Below are positions 49,156 to 61,379 of a DNA stretch of 64,000 nt, in pieces; the first letter of the stretch is position 1; each line of letters starts with the position of its first letter. Location: NCBI GenBank assembly GCA_014898415.1, contig RCTD01000020.1:372001-436000 (forward strand). The letters run 5' to 3'. Both the position numbers and the translations under genes were made by a program. This DNA is from Stromatinia cepivora. Its lineage: Eukaryota; Ascomycota; Leotiomycetes; Helotiales; Sclerotiniaceae. Under the pieces are notes generated by a model that was given only the letters and a program-made list of their open reading frames with translations, did not search any database and was not told where the DNA came from.

Positions 49156-51356
49156 CTATACGTAAGGTCCTTGTAATCCTAGTTGTCCTACACCTCCTAC
49201 TCCCGAAATCTTGACCAAAGGTGCTAGTTCGGGATACCTGGCGGCAAATCTCTCATCCAGGCTCCAATTTGATAGGGTTTTGATGTGATTCTCAAATTCT
49301 TCTGTAATAAATATGTCGTTTCCTTCGAACCGGAATGCCTCCAAGTCGGGTCGTGGCCAGTTTGCATTGATGCAAAGTATATATGCGTTTTGAAATTCTT
49401 CATTGGCGTAAAGGTCTTGTTTTTCAATGACCCTATCCTTGAGTTTGCCCCAAAATATTGAATCTACCCATACGGGATGAGGTGTAATTAGCTGGGATGT
49501 TCGCGGCGAAGTCCAATCTGTCAAATTACCATACGTCGATGATGAGGGATATATCTGCCATTGACAAATATGATACATCAGGTAGAGGCAGCCTGCTCGT
49601 TCGGGAAGACCTCTGACCGCGAGGTTTGTAAGAAGTCTCGAGATCATTGTGGAGATAATGTGAGTCGGACTTTGGTCATTAGGATAAATAAGGGCCTTCA
49701 TGCTAGGCTGGGGAGGTCCGATGATGTCACTTTCCAGTGCCCCTTGTCTCGCAATTTCTTTCTGCGTGCGTATAATGTTTAGAAGTAGGGTGTCAACTCC
49801 ACAGGTCGGTGTCGATGTATTCAGTACTGGCAGGGCCCATGGCTGAAGTGCCTCGAATGGTGGCAAGGGCGGCGATATCGCTTGGCTGCTAATGATAATT
49901 GAAGAGCTGGGAGTTTGTTGTAATGTCGGCTGCGGTTGCGCGTGGCCTGAAATGGCAGCTAAGTTTGGGCTTTGGGCGGCATCTGATGGAAGAGATCTTG
50001 GAGGAGCCCAATTGCCTACTACATATAGTCATTATCCTGAACATTGAAAGGAGGCTGTGTGAGAAAGAGCCTAGGATTTTAAAGAGAACGGAGCAATTTA
50101 CCGTCAGTGAGATTCGCAGAGGAATTTGTGTCAAAATATGGAAAGTGGCTATTCTCATCTAAGGAGCCCGCAGAAGCTGGTCCTGGTGCTTGTGCGACTC
50201 CATTTATAGGCACAAATGCAGCGCTGGATGGGTGCGTGTGAGTACGAATTGAATTTCTTGAAGTTCCCGGATGGTACCATGGCGCCTCAAAGTCGCGCGA
50301 ATTAATGGACCTAGGCGTGGAGACTACTCGAGAAATATCTCGTGCTGACGAACTAGATATGTTTGCATTATTCGGAAAGATTAAATCATTAGATCGATCC
50401 GGGTCTTATATAGCTTTTTGTTAGCGTTGTGGGATGGCATTTATTGTAGATGGTGAAACGCATCAAGAGTGTCAATGTTGTAGACATCCAATTGGTGCTT
50501 AAGCTGTACCAACTGACCGAACGGACTATAGACTGATATCCTTGATTTGGACTTCATCCTCTGAGATACCTTGACACCGCCAACTCTGACGGTTCAGAGT
50601 ACACGAACAGGCGGCAAAAAGCCTATAAACTTCCGCAGAGGTTCTCTTCATAAACGCCAGGAGAAGTTTTGGCAAATGAGTACATACCTGAACTATCATC
50701 GTCTCTCAGCTGTGCTAGGTCTTCACTCAATTGTCTTACTTCCAGCTCCAATGCTTCGTTTCGCCTTCGGGCCTCTTCAAGCTCTACATCGGTGTGACGA
50801 CCATTGGTAAGCTCTTCAACGCGGGCTTCCAACCTCTCAATATGTTCCTACATACCTAGTCAAAAAACTGTTCAAATAAGCTCCAGTGGTTGGAAGTATC
50901 GGGTTGATCTTATCAAAGTAGGCTGAAAAAGAGCCAGAGGGGAGTTTGTCACCTTAGTTCTTAATCTAATGCTCCGCTGGGCTTCGCGATCATTGGCTCT
51001 TTTCCTTGCTAGTCTAGTACAGATTAACACATTTCTCTATAGTAGAATTTGGATATCCTGTTGTATCGGCTCCGAAGGTATCGCCGGGGAACTCCAGGAT
51101 ACGCTATACGTACTGAGCAGGGCTTAATGTTGATACACTGCGAGATCCTGCACGCGATGCTATGAATGTTAGACAACTTATCGAAACATGAGATGGCTAA
51201 AACATCGGTTCCTATAAATCTGCCCGACTTTTTCGTACCTCGCTTTTTTTCACCGGCTTTCTTGTCAGTTGCATTCAGCGATTCTGAACGGCTCGATCCT
51301 TCTACGTCCGAACCTACAGATTCGTTGAGGCCATGGGCTGGTTGAGGCATAATCAT
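49156..51356 (-). CDS. bZIP transcription factor with DUF3425
   Basis: Five exons (51239-51356, 50953-51005, 50688-50847, 50102-50404, 49156-50018) join in frame to 498 residues. The basic region KKRGKRANDREAQRSIRLRT (37-56) runs into a leucine zipper (ERLEARVEEL...LEVRQLSEDLAQL). A Ser/Pro-rich linker follows. The C-terminal 250 residues (PWALPVLNTSTPTCGVDTLL to the end) are DUF3425, a domain found mainly behind fungal bZIP regions. It is a nuclear DNA-binding regulator; the target is unknown. I chose the first ATG of ATG-ATT-ATG. The acceptor before KRAND was chosen because it alone restores the basic region. Intron 3 is unusually long (283 bp). Confidence 0.88.
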
Positions 51357-52424
51357 TGCGTCTTGATGGTTACAAAAGGAGGCTATACTATAAAATAGAT
51401 CTTCCACTGGCTTCCCCTCGTAACCACGAATTGAATCAGTTGTGGCAAGTCGGTTGCTTCCCAAATCAGGCGCCAATAACGTGAAGGCTAACTGTGAGAT
51501 AAGACTAGTCACTAGGTACGTAAAGGCTCGAGAATAATAAAGAACGGAATAAACCAGTTCGACTCCGAAAACTTGGGTATTCCACGGTATGTTGAAGGTC
51601 GGTAAGATGGCTGCCAAAATTTTGAGATTTGAAACTCCTCTGTACTGAAGTCTCGTCCAAGGTTTGTAAAATTGCTCGGAACTGTTCGTAATACTTAAGG
51701 AGGAACGGGCGGGGCGAACTTGTGGATGCGGAGACCGTACCAATCTTAAGCAAAATGATTTGATGATATTGGGAGATGAATGAGGTGAAAGATTAAAGAA
51801 AGTTTGGGTGGTATGTAGTTACCATGCAGAAACACTGGGGTGCAGGAATTTGGCTCCAAACTACTTTGACTAGTGGTATAAGTAGTTGTTGCGCCACGCC
51901 AAAAGAAAGTGTGAGCTTGTGAAGAATGATCAATAAGATTGAAGCTAAGATATATTTGAGAATTGAGGTATAACCTTAAGGTATCGAGTATCATTCAGGA
52001 AGCTACAAGATTACAAAATGAAGGCCATCTAAATTGAGATTGGTTCGTAGATTATAAGAAAAAAATGTATATTTTACATATGAAACATCAAAATTTTGTA
52101 TAAACGAGAAGAAAACTTTAAACATTACAAATTTGGTCCAGATTTATTGTGTGTGAGATTCAATAGAGCAACAGGAACTAAAGAAAGTTTCCAGGTTCGC
52201 CAAAAGGCCCATGCCATTCCCTTTTGTATCGGAACCACCCGGTAGCAGAGTTGCAGTATTATGTAATCATCTAGCAATCGCTTAGTCAAATCAACGTATT
52301 AAAGAGTAAAGAGCTTACAATACACGGCAAGACATATATATCCCCATATATCCCTTTAATGCTACGCTCATAACAATAATACCAACTCTTTCATAATCAT
52401 GTATTGATTAAGTTCTGAATAAAC
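51357..52424. other. Upstream region of the bZIP gene, non-coding
   Basis: The frame upstream of the bZIP ATG stays open for 130 codons but has no ATG or family match. It is taken as 5' untranslated sequence or leader. Confidence 0.45.
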
Positions 52425-53017
52425 TTAATAGGATAAGGTAAGGTTATCGACGTCAACATCCATCTGTGCGGTACTGTACTTGTTTATATGCGTGGTTAGC
52501 AAATAGAACATTGCTACTGGGTGAGGAGGAAATTCTTCTAGCTTGAACTTAATCAATGACTTGAGGCTTTTCAAGTCAATGCACTCGTGCCTCCAGGAAG
52601 GAAAGTCCGGACCTCTGATAGCTAGTATATGCATTAAGATGGTACCATGGAATATACTGTAACTCTTATATTCCCGACGTTTCTCCAGAAAGTAAGAGGT
52701 CCTGTAACAGTAATTCACAAAAGGATTAGTACTGAAAGCATGATCGGCATTCCTTGATCCATGCGTGTGATCCATGCATGGCCACACATGGACATGGGGG
52801 ATGATTTGATCGTCATACTTCGGCAACTACGAGGAAGTTCCTGGAAGATCAAAGAGCTTGTTTGGCAGAGTGAATTTGATTTACAAAATGAATCCAGAAT
52901 GTGCAGTCTGATATAATGTATCAAATCTAGGTCTAGAGGTGCCTTCGGAACTCTATGAACCTCTGGATTGATTTGATATCCTAATTTCCAATAATTGGAT
53001 CTGGATTTCAAAGTCAA
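52425..53017 (-). CDS. Hypothetical protein, start unresolved
   Basis: Two coding stretches join across an intron GTAAATC...CCTCGTAG (about 52826-52882). The join reads LHILDSFLPKYDDQIIPHVH and leads into WPCMDHTHGSRNADHAFSTNP and an ending rich in Leu and Lys. The total is about 175 residues. The 5' frame closes at a TGA with no in-frame ATG, so the true start lies elsewhere or the gene is damaged. I do not recognise a family. Confidence 0.4.
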
Positions 53018-53298
53018 ACATCAATTTCCACCCGAATTATCATCTTGACAACATATTAGTTGATATCAATTTTACACCAAAAACAGCCAAAACATATACT
53101 TTTCATTTGAATATATAATAAATTTCGAAAGCCCAAAAAAATCATTCATCGAATAATAGTAATTTAAAATTGAAACTTTTATTTTTCTTGATTTTGTAAT
53201 ACAAATGCCGTAAAGAGCTGATAAATCAAGGTTCAATTGTTCCTTAGAATTTATAATTAATAATCGAAGGATCGATGATTCCGATTACAGGCACTCTT

Positions 53299-53429
53299 GC
53301 TGCCAGAAAGTATAAAACTCCGAACGCTAAATCAGTGTTAAGAAAGGAAGGGAAACCCTGGAAATGGGGTAGTTTGATCAATAAGAACAGTTACTCTCTA
53401 GCGTTCGGGGTTTTATACTTTCTGGCAGC
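53299..53429. repeat. 131-bp MITE, intact copy
   Basis: GCTGCCAGAAAGTATAAAAC at the left end is matched by its reverse complement at the right. The inverted repeat extends to about 31 bp (through CCGAACGCTA) with one mismatch. Interior about 70 bp, no coding capacity. Second copy at 48424-48554. Confidence 0.85.
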
Positions 53430-53930
53430 ACGAGTACATGATCGATCTCAAGTGCTAGTCGCTTGAGATCCGATCGGTACAATCGGCTAACCCAAGATTA
53501 CAAACCGTGACGATTTTCCCCGCAAAAATTACTTTAAATTTGTTTCACTAATTTTCTATCTTCATTATATCATCTAAAAAAAAATAGTGGTGAAAATAAT
53601 TTTCAAAAATTTAAATTATTATTTCAGATTGAAATTTTGAAAATTTTTCAATTTGAAAGATCTTTTTATTATTAATATAAATATTGTTTTTTATTAAAAT
53701 AATTAAACTTTGATGTAAAAAATTCTTAAGGATAATATCAGTAGTTTATTATTGAGTTCTTGAAATGAGATACATAAATAACTTTTTATTAAATTATGAA
53801 CAGAAACTTCAAACACATGAAAATTTTCTATTAAAATAATGAAAGGTTGATTTAATAATTTATTTTGAATAGGGTGGTGTTGAGAATCAAATCCGGGTAA
53901 AATCCGGATCAATTAGCATTTGTGGTCTAT

Positions 53931-54034
53931 ATTTGATCCACTTTCCAAATTACAAGCTCAAATTCGAACTCAAATCCAAATTAAATCAATTCAAGCATTT
54001 GATTTGAATTTTTGATCGGGAAAGTGGATCAAAT
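53931..54034. repeat. 16-bp inverted repeat with 72-bp loop
   Basis: ATTTGATCCACTTTCC at 53931-53946 and its exact complement at 54019-54034, in AT-rich non-coding DNA. It could be the ends of a very short element. Confidence 0.7.
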
Positions 54035-54349
54035 TTTGTGAACCATTATCAATTCACATTTTCAAGCATGGATAGGTGTATACAGAATTGTTGATTAACC
54101 ATGGAATCAAAACCATAAATCTTATGATTTGCCTGGCAAATTTGTTATCTCTGAGTCGGACGTCACCGAGCGTGCTCTAACAGTAATATAGACTATATCG
54201 CCCTCGCTAATGCCCGCTATCAAACTGTTGTAACGAAGGTGATTGAATTCAATGAGCCAGGGAGGCCGTTAATCCTGATGATGTGTATATCATACTTTTG
54301 GTTGTCAAGTACATTCGAAGAATGTATTAAAGAGAGGACACTACGTGGC

Positions 54350-55786
54350 TCATGCAATTTCAGGGTTGTCTTCCTTGACCGCCATGACCAGTTCTTCCAT
54401 ACCTCCAACTTCTGTCGGTCCATCCATACCGACAGGAGGTAACGCCCATGCTGGGAGAGGGCTCACATAACTCCAAGATCCCCCAGCATCTTCATAGCGA
54501 AGACTGTGGAGCCACAGCGACAGCTCCTGCTCACCCGGATCGGTATACAGAGGGGTTTGGCATACGTCACATAGCTCTCCGGACATCTTCTCGGCTTTTT
54601 TCTTGTTGTATTCGTCTACCATCTCGTCATGGTAGGCTACAGCATCAGCAACTTCTGACTTGCCCATCCTCGAAAGACGAGTTATTATATCTTCATCCGT
54701 ATCTTGAGTTGCATCAGAATCGTTTTCTCCTAACCTCGTCCCCCATACGCGTTGGTTGCAATATATAGGATCATTGCCAATAGGATGACCCAGGAACTGT
54801 AGATGAACCCTGAGCTGATGTGTACGTCCTGTAACTGGAAGGCATCTAACGATCGAGTAGCCCTCCTTGTTCATTGATGGTCTCGACTTGTCTAGCTCCA
54901 TAAGCTCGAAGCTGTCCTCAACTTGTTCTGGAAGGTTTTCTGGCGGATAATATGCTAGGCGCTTAAAGACTGTGCGAGCAGCTTTACCATTTGCCCTAAC
55001 ACGATTCAGTCCCAATTTCGGCGATATCTGCAGAATTGGCATGTCGCAAACCACTTCTCCGTCCGGGAACTTTCCTTTTACTCGTGCTATATATTCTTTT
55101 CTGACAGTGCGCCCTGATATTTGTAAACTTAGTGCTTCTGCAGCCTTGGCATGCTTTCCAATAAACATAATCCCACTAGTTAATCTATCCAACCTATTAC
55201 ACGGTAGTGGATTCCAGCCATGGCCGCGCTCGGCTCTCATGATTTCAACAACGGAATTGTAATTGTACCGACCAGCAGGGTGAACCGGAACGCCGGAGGG
55301 TTTGTTTATGACGATGATATCTTCATCTTCATGTACAATTGATATTGGAAGAGCTGTAACAGGAGGTTCATGTCGATGCAGGGTATGTGATATGACGTCT
55401 CCATTCTTTATGATCTGCGACGTTGATTCGACGGGTTTGCCATTCACAGCAATAGCTCCGCGTTTCATGGCATCTTTCTAAGCCTGTCAGCAGGGCTCCA
55501 TTTTGCTTCGAATATCCTTACGTACATAGTATTCCAATGGCCTATCTCGAAATTCACTTGAAAATATGTCTAGTATTTCTCTTCCCCTCCATCTTTGTTT
55601 GCAGTACGTATTGTAGGTGAAATGGTACGGCGCAACTCTGCGCAACCCATTATCTAGATAATATGGTCGCGGCCATGGATCAGAGGGAGTAATCACGACT
55701 GCGGGGGGTTCTTCAAATGGTTTTTTTTCTTCCACGGGCGCATACCCTGCGGAAGTTTCGACAAGTGCCATGGTCGGATTCAGCAT
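54350..55786 (-). CDS. RluA-type RNA pseudouridine synthase (Pus9/Rib2-like)
   Basis: Two exons (55526-55786, 54350-55477) encode 462 residues. I use the ATG at 55786; a GTG upstream is in frame but not a usual eukaryotic start. An N-terminal S4-like segment (MKRGAIAVNGKPVES, then the THRHEPPV-like region) precedes the catalytic domain with NRLDRLTSGIMF, where Asp of RLD is the nucleophile. CLPVTGRTHQLRVHLQFLGHPIGNDPIY closes the active-site side. Such enzymes convert U to pseudouridine in tRNA (position 32 for Pus8/Pus9). A C-terminal extension with a CDVCQTPLY Cys pair is visible; fungal RIB2 proteins instead carry a deaminase there, and this one does not. Confidence 0.9.
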
Positions 55787-55946
55787 TCCAGCCCTGCGGG
55801 CCAAAAGCGCGATAATGCGAGGTGAAGGAGCCACTGATTCGGATTTAAAGTTAATGTGAAAGATAGTGCAAAGTAAGAATCTTAAAAATTGCGATGTGAA
55901 GAACAGATCGTTTATGATTGCAAATTGGGTGATGTTGGATTCTTTT

Positions 55947-55990
55947 TACACCGCCTTTGGCAGAAAAGGTGTTCTGCCAAAGGCGGTGTA
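55947..55990. repeat. Perfect 19-bp stem, 6-nt loop inverted repeat
   Basis: TACACCGCCTTTGGCAGAA (55947-55965) and its exact complement (55972-55990) around the loop AAGGTG. It lies about 160 bp upstream of the pseudouridine-synthase ATG and about 350 bp before the thioesterase ATG. It could be the trace of an excised or tiny element, or a regulatory hairpin. Confidence 0.9.
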
Positions 55991-56340
55991 TAGCTATGGT
56001 TGGTGAATATCAGGGGGATTCCGAGAACCCGCAAATGTAACTGGAGGTTAAGAACACCGCGTTCAGTAAAATATCGCTATGAGCTTGCTTTGAGACTCAT
56101 TTACTACTCAATATACTTGTTGATACCATTTTTTCTAATATCATCAAAATTCGACTTCGGCCCTAGGTTACTGAAAACTCCAAATATACCTCGGCAGAAA
56201 ATAGATCTTCCTACTCATCTCGCGTCCCACAACCTATAACCTTCGATGAACTACTTTCTCTCTCCCTCTTCTCCTCCAAATCTATCTCACACTTTACATT
56301 CTCTTTGATATCTGTCTACATATCACGAAGATCAATCGAC

Positions 56341-56910
56341 ATGTCTCATGGAGAGCTTAAGAAACGAAGGAGAGAGGATTATGGCTACGTTTTAGAGTAC
56401 AGAACACGCTGGTATGACATCTTCACATGCTAGGGCATATTTCCATGAGCTGACAAAAATCTGAAGGTCTGACAATGATATGTATGATCACATGAACAAT
56501 AGCATCTATAACTTTCTGTAAGGCTTACCTGAATCTACTGAAATGTAGTGTGTGACTGAGATTCGAAAAGGTACGATTCAATCGTGAACTCTTATCTCAT
56601 CGAGCATTGTGGTTTACATCCTCCCACCTCATCCCAATACGGCTTAGTGGTACACTCCCATGGTGATTTCTTTGGCTCAATTGCATTTCCGGCTGTCGCT
56701 GATCTAGCTTTACGTGTCAACAAGCTCGGGAAAAGCAGTGTTACTTACGAGATCGCTTTATTCGAGCGGGGAGTTGAAGCAGTCAAGTCAGTAGGAGAAA
56801 TCATCCACGTATTTGTTGAAAGAGAGACTGCCAGGCCAGCAGCGCAAGGCATGAACGACACAATTAAAGAAGGACTCCAAAAGATCCTCAAACCACAACC
56901 AAAACTTTAA
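56341..56910 (+). CDS. Hotdog-fold thioesterase
   Basis: Three exons (56341-56411, 56467-56517, 56571-56910) encode 153 residues. The core motif RWSDNDMYDHMNNSIYNFLYDS is the 4-hydroxybenzoyl-CoA thioesterase-type active-site segment, with Asp before MYDHMNN. The FFGSIAFPAVADLALRVNKLGKSSVTYEIALF strand pair is typical of the hotdog sheet. It would hydrolyse an acyl-CoA; the substrate is unknown. It has no targeting signal (MSHGELKKRRRED is basic but not presequence-like). Very short exons are usual for this gene type in ascomycetes. Confidence 0.87.
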
Positions 56911-58139
56911 TATTTTCAACGTCACGTCAATTCACACATTCATTTGTCCTGGCTGGCTGGGCAGACATGCCGAGGGGGACAGTTTCGTGGAGCGCGAACG
57001 ATCAGCGCGAACGATCAGCACGAGAGCTACTCCGTTTTCTTAATTTTCGAGACATTGACCAATGAAACTAAACATTCAGCATTCCGACACACTCCCTCCG
57101 CCTATGACAGGACTAGTGGATTGTATGTGGATGAGGGCAAGGCCAGGAGGGGGGTATCAAAACGGCATTTCCGCTCTCTGCAAAAGGTTCGTTCCAATGG
57201 CACTACTGCCGAGAAGCATCGACTTCGGGGGAACTTCGCTTGTATAATGGTATCCACTCGTCTGCATTGCCTCGGGAAAGTTGCACGTTTTACTAGAAGT
57301 GACGAAACGGTCGCACACGCCAATTAAAGACTACGGAAGTATTGCCAGAGAGCGAAGAACGAAGGTAGTCCGATGTGTGATTTTGACTTGGCAGGAGAGG
57401 AACGATTCATAATGGTCACGTGTACCACCCATGATGGTTTTGTGAGATGTGGTACAATTGTTGATGGGTTTTTCCATCCACCCCCATCATTTCTTTGCAT
57501 CAATACCTCAGAAATGTGGATTTGATATAGACTTTATTTTCGTCATCTTCCAGTTTAAAATACTTGGCAGTGGGGTATACCCTAATAGGGAGGTTAGAGA
57601 TAATAGAGAGTGCTTCAAAAAGAGTCATATATCACAGAATCTGGATAAAATGCTGGGTTAATTCGAGGAGTTTCGTGGGTAACCTTTCCCCAGTAAATCA
57701 AAATTCCCCCGCATTCTTGCCCGCACTCCCAACCCCTGTCACTGGACACTCCCCGCAAAATCTCCCCCAGATGACACATCACGACGCCTACTGATAGATA
57801 AGCAATACTACCGTAGTAGTAGGTATAATGGATATCAAGACCTTATCTTTTGGTCGTCATTATAATTCCCTGCTTCCTCCCAACAAAAGTAATTCTAATC
57901 GTTAGAAATCATCCTCACTCTCGTCTTCACTTCATTTCCTCAAGCTTTCAATCCTGAATGTCACTCTGTGATATCATAGTCTATCTTGGCGTCGAACATT
58001 CACCGCAAGTGGTACAAGAAATACTTTGCTCCATCCTCGGTGTAACATACGTGCAACATACCTAATAACCACAGACACAAAATCAAAATATACTTCCAAG
58101 CCATAAGATCACAGCACCCAGGGCTTTCAAGTAATCAAC
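56911..58139. other. Intergenic, no supported gene
   Basis: Contains a 13-bp direct duplication AGCGCGAACGATC at 56991-57016. No gene recognised; open frames at 56944-57327 are not distinctive. Confidence 0.45.
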
Positions 58140-59878
58140 ATGGCTTCATTAGCCGGTAAGACACAGTTAGATCATATAGAAGACAACAAGGATAGTTCGA
58201 CAGCTTCAGCGTCCAAAATCAATCCTAGTCTTCGAGTTCTTCAACCACCAGAATGGATCGCGGCTCTGTCTCCTGAAGAACGTCTCAGTATTGAATCTAA
58301 ACTGAAGAGAAAAATTGATATAAGATTGTTACCCATGGTAATTATAATGTATATTATGAATTATCTCGATAGGGTATGTCTTTCCTCTGATTTTACATAT
58401 TCAACGACTAATAATTCACCATAGAACAACATCGCAGCAGCGCGATTAGCAGGAATGGAGAAAGATTTGAAACTAGTAGGAGATCAATACCAGGTATGTA
58501 GCTAAGTAGCTATCATAGTTTAAAGAATGCTGAAAGCTAATAAATATAGACTTGCGTCAGTATCCTATTCGTCGGCTACCTCCTGATGCAAATCCCCTCG
58601 AATTTATTCTTGAATAAACTCGGCACACCCGCCACCTATCTCCCAACAGCAATGATCATCTGGGGAGTAATATCAGCTGCAACAGCTGGAACTCATGATT
58701 TCATCGGTCTTCTTATGTGTAGATTCTTCCTCGGTTTCGTCGAGGCTGCATATTTTGTAAGTTTTCTCCACATGGGATGTTTTAATACATACTAGATTCT
58801 AATGCTGCTCAGCCCGGATGTCTCTACTACCTCTCATGTTGGTATACTCGCAAGGAGTTGGGTTTGCGCACAGCCTTGCTCTTTTCCGGATCCTTAATCA
58901 GCGGAGCATTTTCGGGTCTCATCGCTGCGGGTATTACGGAGGGAATGGATGGAGTAAAGGGACTTCTTGCCTGGAGATGGCTTTTTATTATCGAGGGTTC
59001 TATCACGGTTGTGATTGCCGCTGCTGGTTACTTTATCATTCCCAATTTTCCGCGCACCACGGCTTGGTTGACGGAGCAGGAAAGTGAATTGGCTGTTTGG
59101 CGTTTGGAAGAAGATGTGGGTATGGATGATTGGGTTGATAGCCATCAGCAAACCTTCATGCATGGCTTAAAACTCGCTTTTACCGACATCAAAACCTACA
59201 TTCTCATGCTTATTCTATTTGGTATCGTTGCAGCTGCTTCGGTTACCAATTTCTTCCCGTAAGATCTCTCAATCATCTATCCAAGGAAACCACTAATATC
59301 CCTCCAGAACCGTCGTAGCAACCCTAAACTACAACAGAATTCAATCACTCCTCTTAACCGCACCCCCCTACGTTTTAGCACTCATAGCCTCCATGGCCAA
59401 CGCCTGGCACGCCGACAAAACAGGCGAACGATTTTTCCACATTGCCATCCCCCTCTCCATCGCCTTCCTATCCTTCATCCTCGCCGCGGCAACCACGAGC
59501 ACCGCTCCTCGCTACGTCGCCATGATGCTCATGGTTCCCGGCTGCTACACCGCTTTCGTCGTCGCACTCGCTTGGATCTCCAATACTCTTCCTAGACCCC
59601 CTGCTAAGAGAGCCGTCGCGCTCGCCTTCATAAATACCGTTTCGAACTCCTCGAGTATTTATGCCAGTTACATGTATCCGAGTAGTGCGGGCCCGAGATA
59701 CATAGTGGCGATGAGTGTGAATTGTGGAATGGTTTTTATGGCTATGTGTGCGGCGCTTACGTTGAGGACGATGTTGGTGAGGTTGAATAAGAAGTTGGAT
59801 AGGGGAGAAATGGTGGATGGGGCGGTTAATGAGGGGACGGTAGCGGCGGGTCAGAGGGGATTTAGATATAAGGTATAA
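58140..59878 (+). CDS. MFS transporter, Dal5/anion:cation symporter type
   Basis: Five exons (58140-58373, 58425-58493, 58550-58756, 58813-59258, 59308-59878) join in frame to 508 residues. KIDIRLLPMVIIMYIMNYLDRNNIAAARLAGM is the usual opening of the Dal5/TNA1-like family, followed by GYLLMQIPSNLFLNKLGTP, GFVEAAYFPGCLYYLSCWYTRKE and 12 hydrophobic helices. Members import allantoate, nicotinate, pantothenate or related small organic anions. The substrate is not evident. The C-terminal LNKKLDRGE region is typical. All five exons are phase-consistent. Confidence 0.92.
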
Positions 59879-61379
59879 GGTTTGAGGTTTGAATTTTGAA
59901 GTGAGGGGATGTGTCGATGATCGGTCATGGTACATGGATACGGCGAATGGTGAACAAACTTCTAGTTGGTTGTGAAATGGAGGCAGTGATCGGCTTTCAA
60001 GATATGCAGCATGGATGGGTTCTATAGAAGCTATAGTTGAAGCGTAGATTTATGTGTGGAGTGATGGAAAATATGACCCTTCATGATTTACGACCACCAC
60101 CTTTCACATCAATACTCAAAGCCCAATAACCTCATAACATAGACTTAACATCCCTAATATTCACGATCTCTAACTCTCTCCATCCCCATCCGCAAAATTA
60201 AAATCTCAAAAGTCCCTCTCACCTCCCATCTTTCACACCCCTCCTACTATCTCCCTGAAATCCCAGCGCATAAAATAAAATAAAATGATTCCCGTTACTA
60301 TACGATTACATGGTTAATACACTATTACACTATACTATATCATAAAATTTAACAATCGTTAAATTACTCTTATACTCCTCAGTTTGATTCTATTTAATTA
60401 TCATCATTCTCATTATAGATTCTATCCTCAAATAGTTAGATTCTATGATATAATCTACTCTTATTAACTAGAATCGAAATTAATCAATTAATTATAGATT
60501 CTATTCCCTACTATCGATTTAGGATTAATATAGAAGATGAAATCTAAATATTTAAGGATAGAATCCAAAGAATATAACACTAAAACAAAACCAAATTGAA
60601 AAATATGAAAATAATTTAATTATATAATTTAATTATATATATTTATTTATTTTACTCTATTTATATCTATCTACTTCATCATACCTTACTTATATTTCAA
60701 TATTTTAAACTTCCCTGTTTCCTCGCCTCTAATAGTCGCTCTTTCGTGGAAAAATAAAAAATAAAAAATAAACGTTCATTTTTCGAATTATATTAATATT
60801 TATCATCTCAGATATCAGAATATAAATTTATATACCTTCTTTCCTTTCTTCCTTCTTTCCTTCCTCCTTCCTCCCTCATTTATTAAAGAGCTAAATCTCC
60901 CTTCCGTATATTAAATACCACTCCTCAACTTTGAAATAATTATAAATCCCTTATATAAATCCTTTATAAGACTCCCATTCTATTCGATATTCCAAATCAG
61001 CACGCCTTTGAGTTCGTGCTTAGGAATCTATAGATTGATGAACGATATTGTAATAGTGGATGGAAGGTTCTGTTTATGTATAGTTTTTGTAGATATGTGA
61101 ATGAATATTCTAGTGAAGTTATGAAGTTGAGTTGTGGATGGGGTTTTATATAGTAAAAATAAGGAAAGGAAAGAAAAGGAAGTGTGTAAGTAAGTAGTAT
61201 TATGATTCCAAATTATAATAATGACAGTAAGTAATAACCAAGCAATCCTCCCACCCGCCCCGCCTCCAAAAAAAATTGAAAATACTTTTCTGCATCCCAT
61301 AAAGTAAGATAATTTCTCTCCCCCCTTTTCCCTTCCGAATCCCGTCCATCCCCATCCCCATCCCCATCTCCTCACCAAC
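59879..61379. other. AT-rich intergenic DNA
   Basis: Strongly AT-rich with a CTT/CCTT polypyrimidine run at about 60838-60875 and several ATTAGATTCTAT-like words near 60410-60500. No gene. Confidence 0.55.

Larger units (their letters stand above)
53018..54349. other. Intergenic with MITE copy and inverted repeats
   Basis: AT-rich. Holds the MITE at 53299-53429, a 9-bp stem (GATCTCAAG at 53444 and 53462), and a 16-bp inverted repeat at 53931-54034. No gene. Confidence 0.5.

Noticed and set aside
59468..59935. Minus-strand 155-codon frame rich in His/Arg
   Set aside because: Antisense of the last exon of the Dal5-like transporter.
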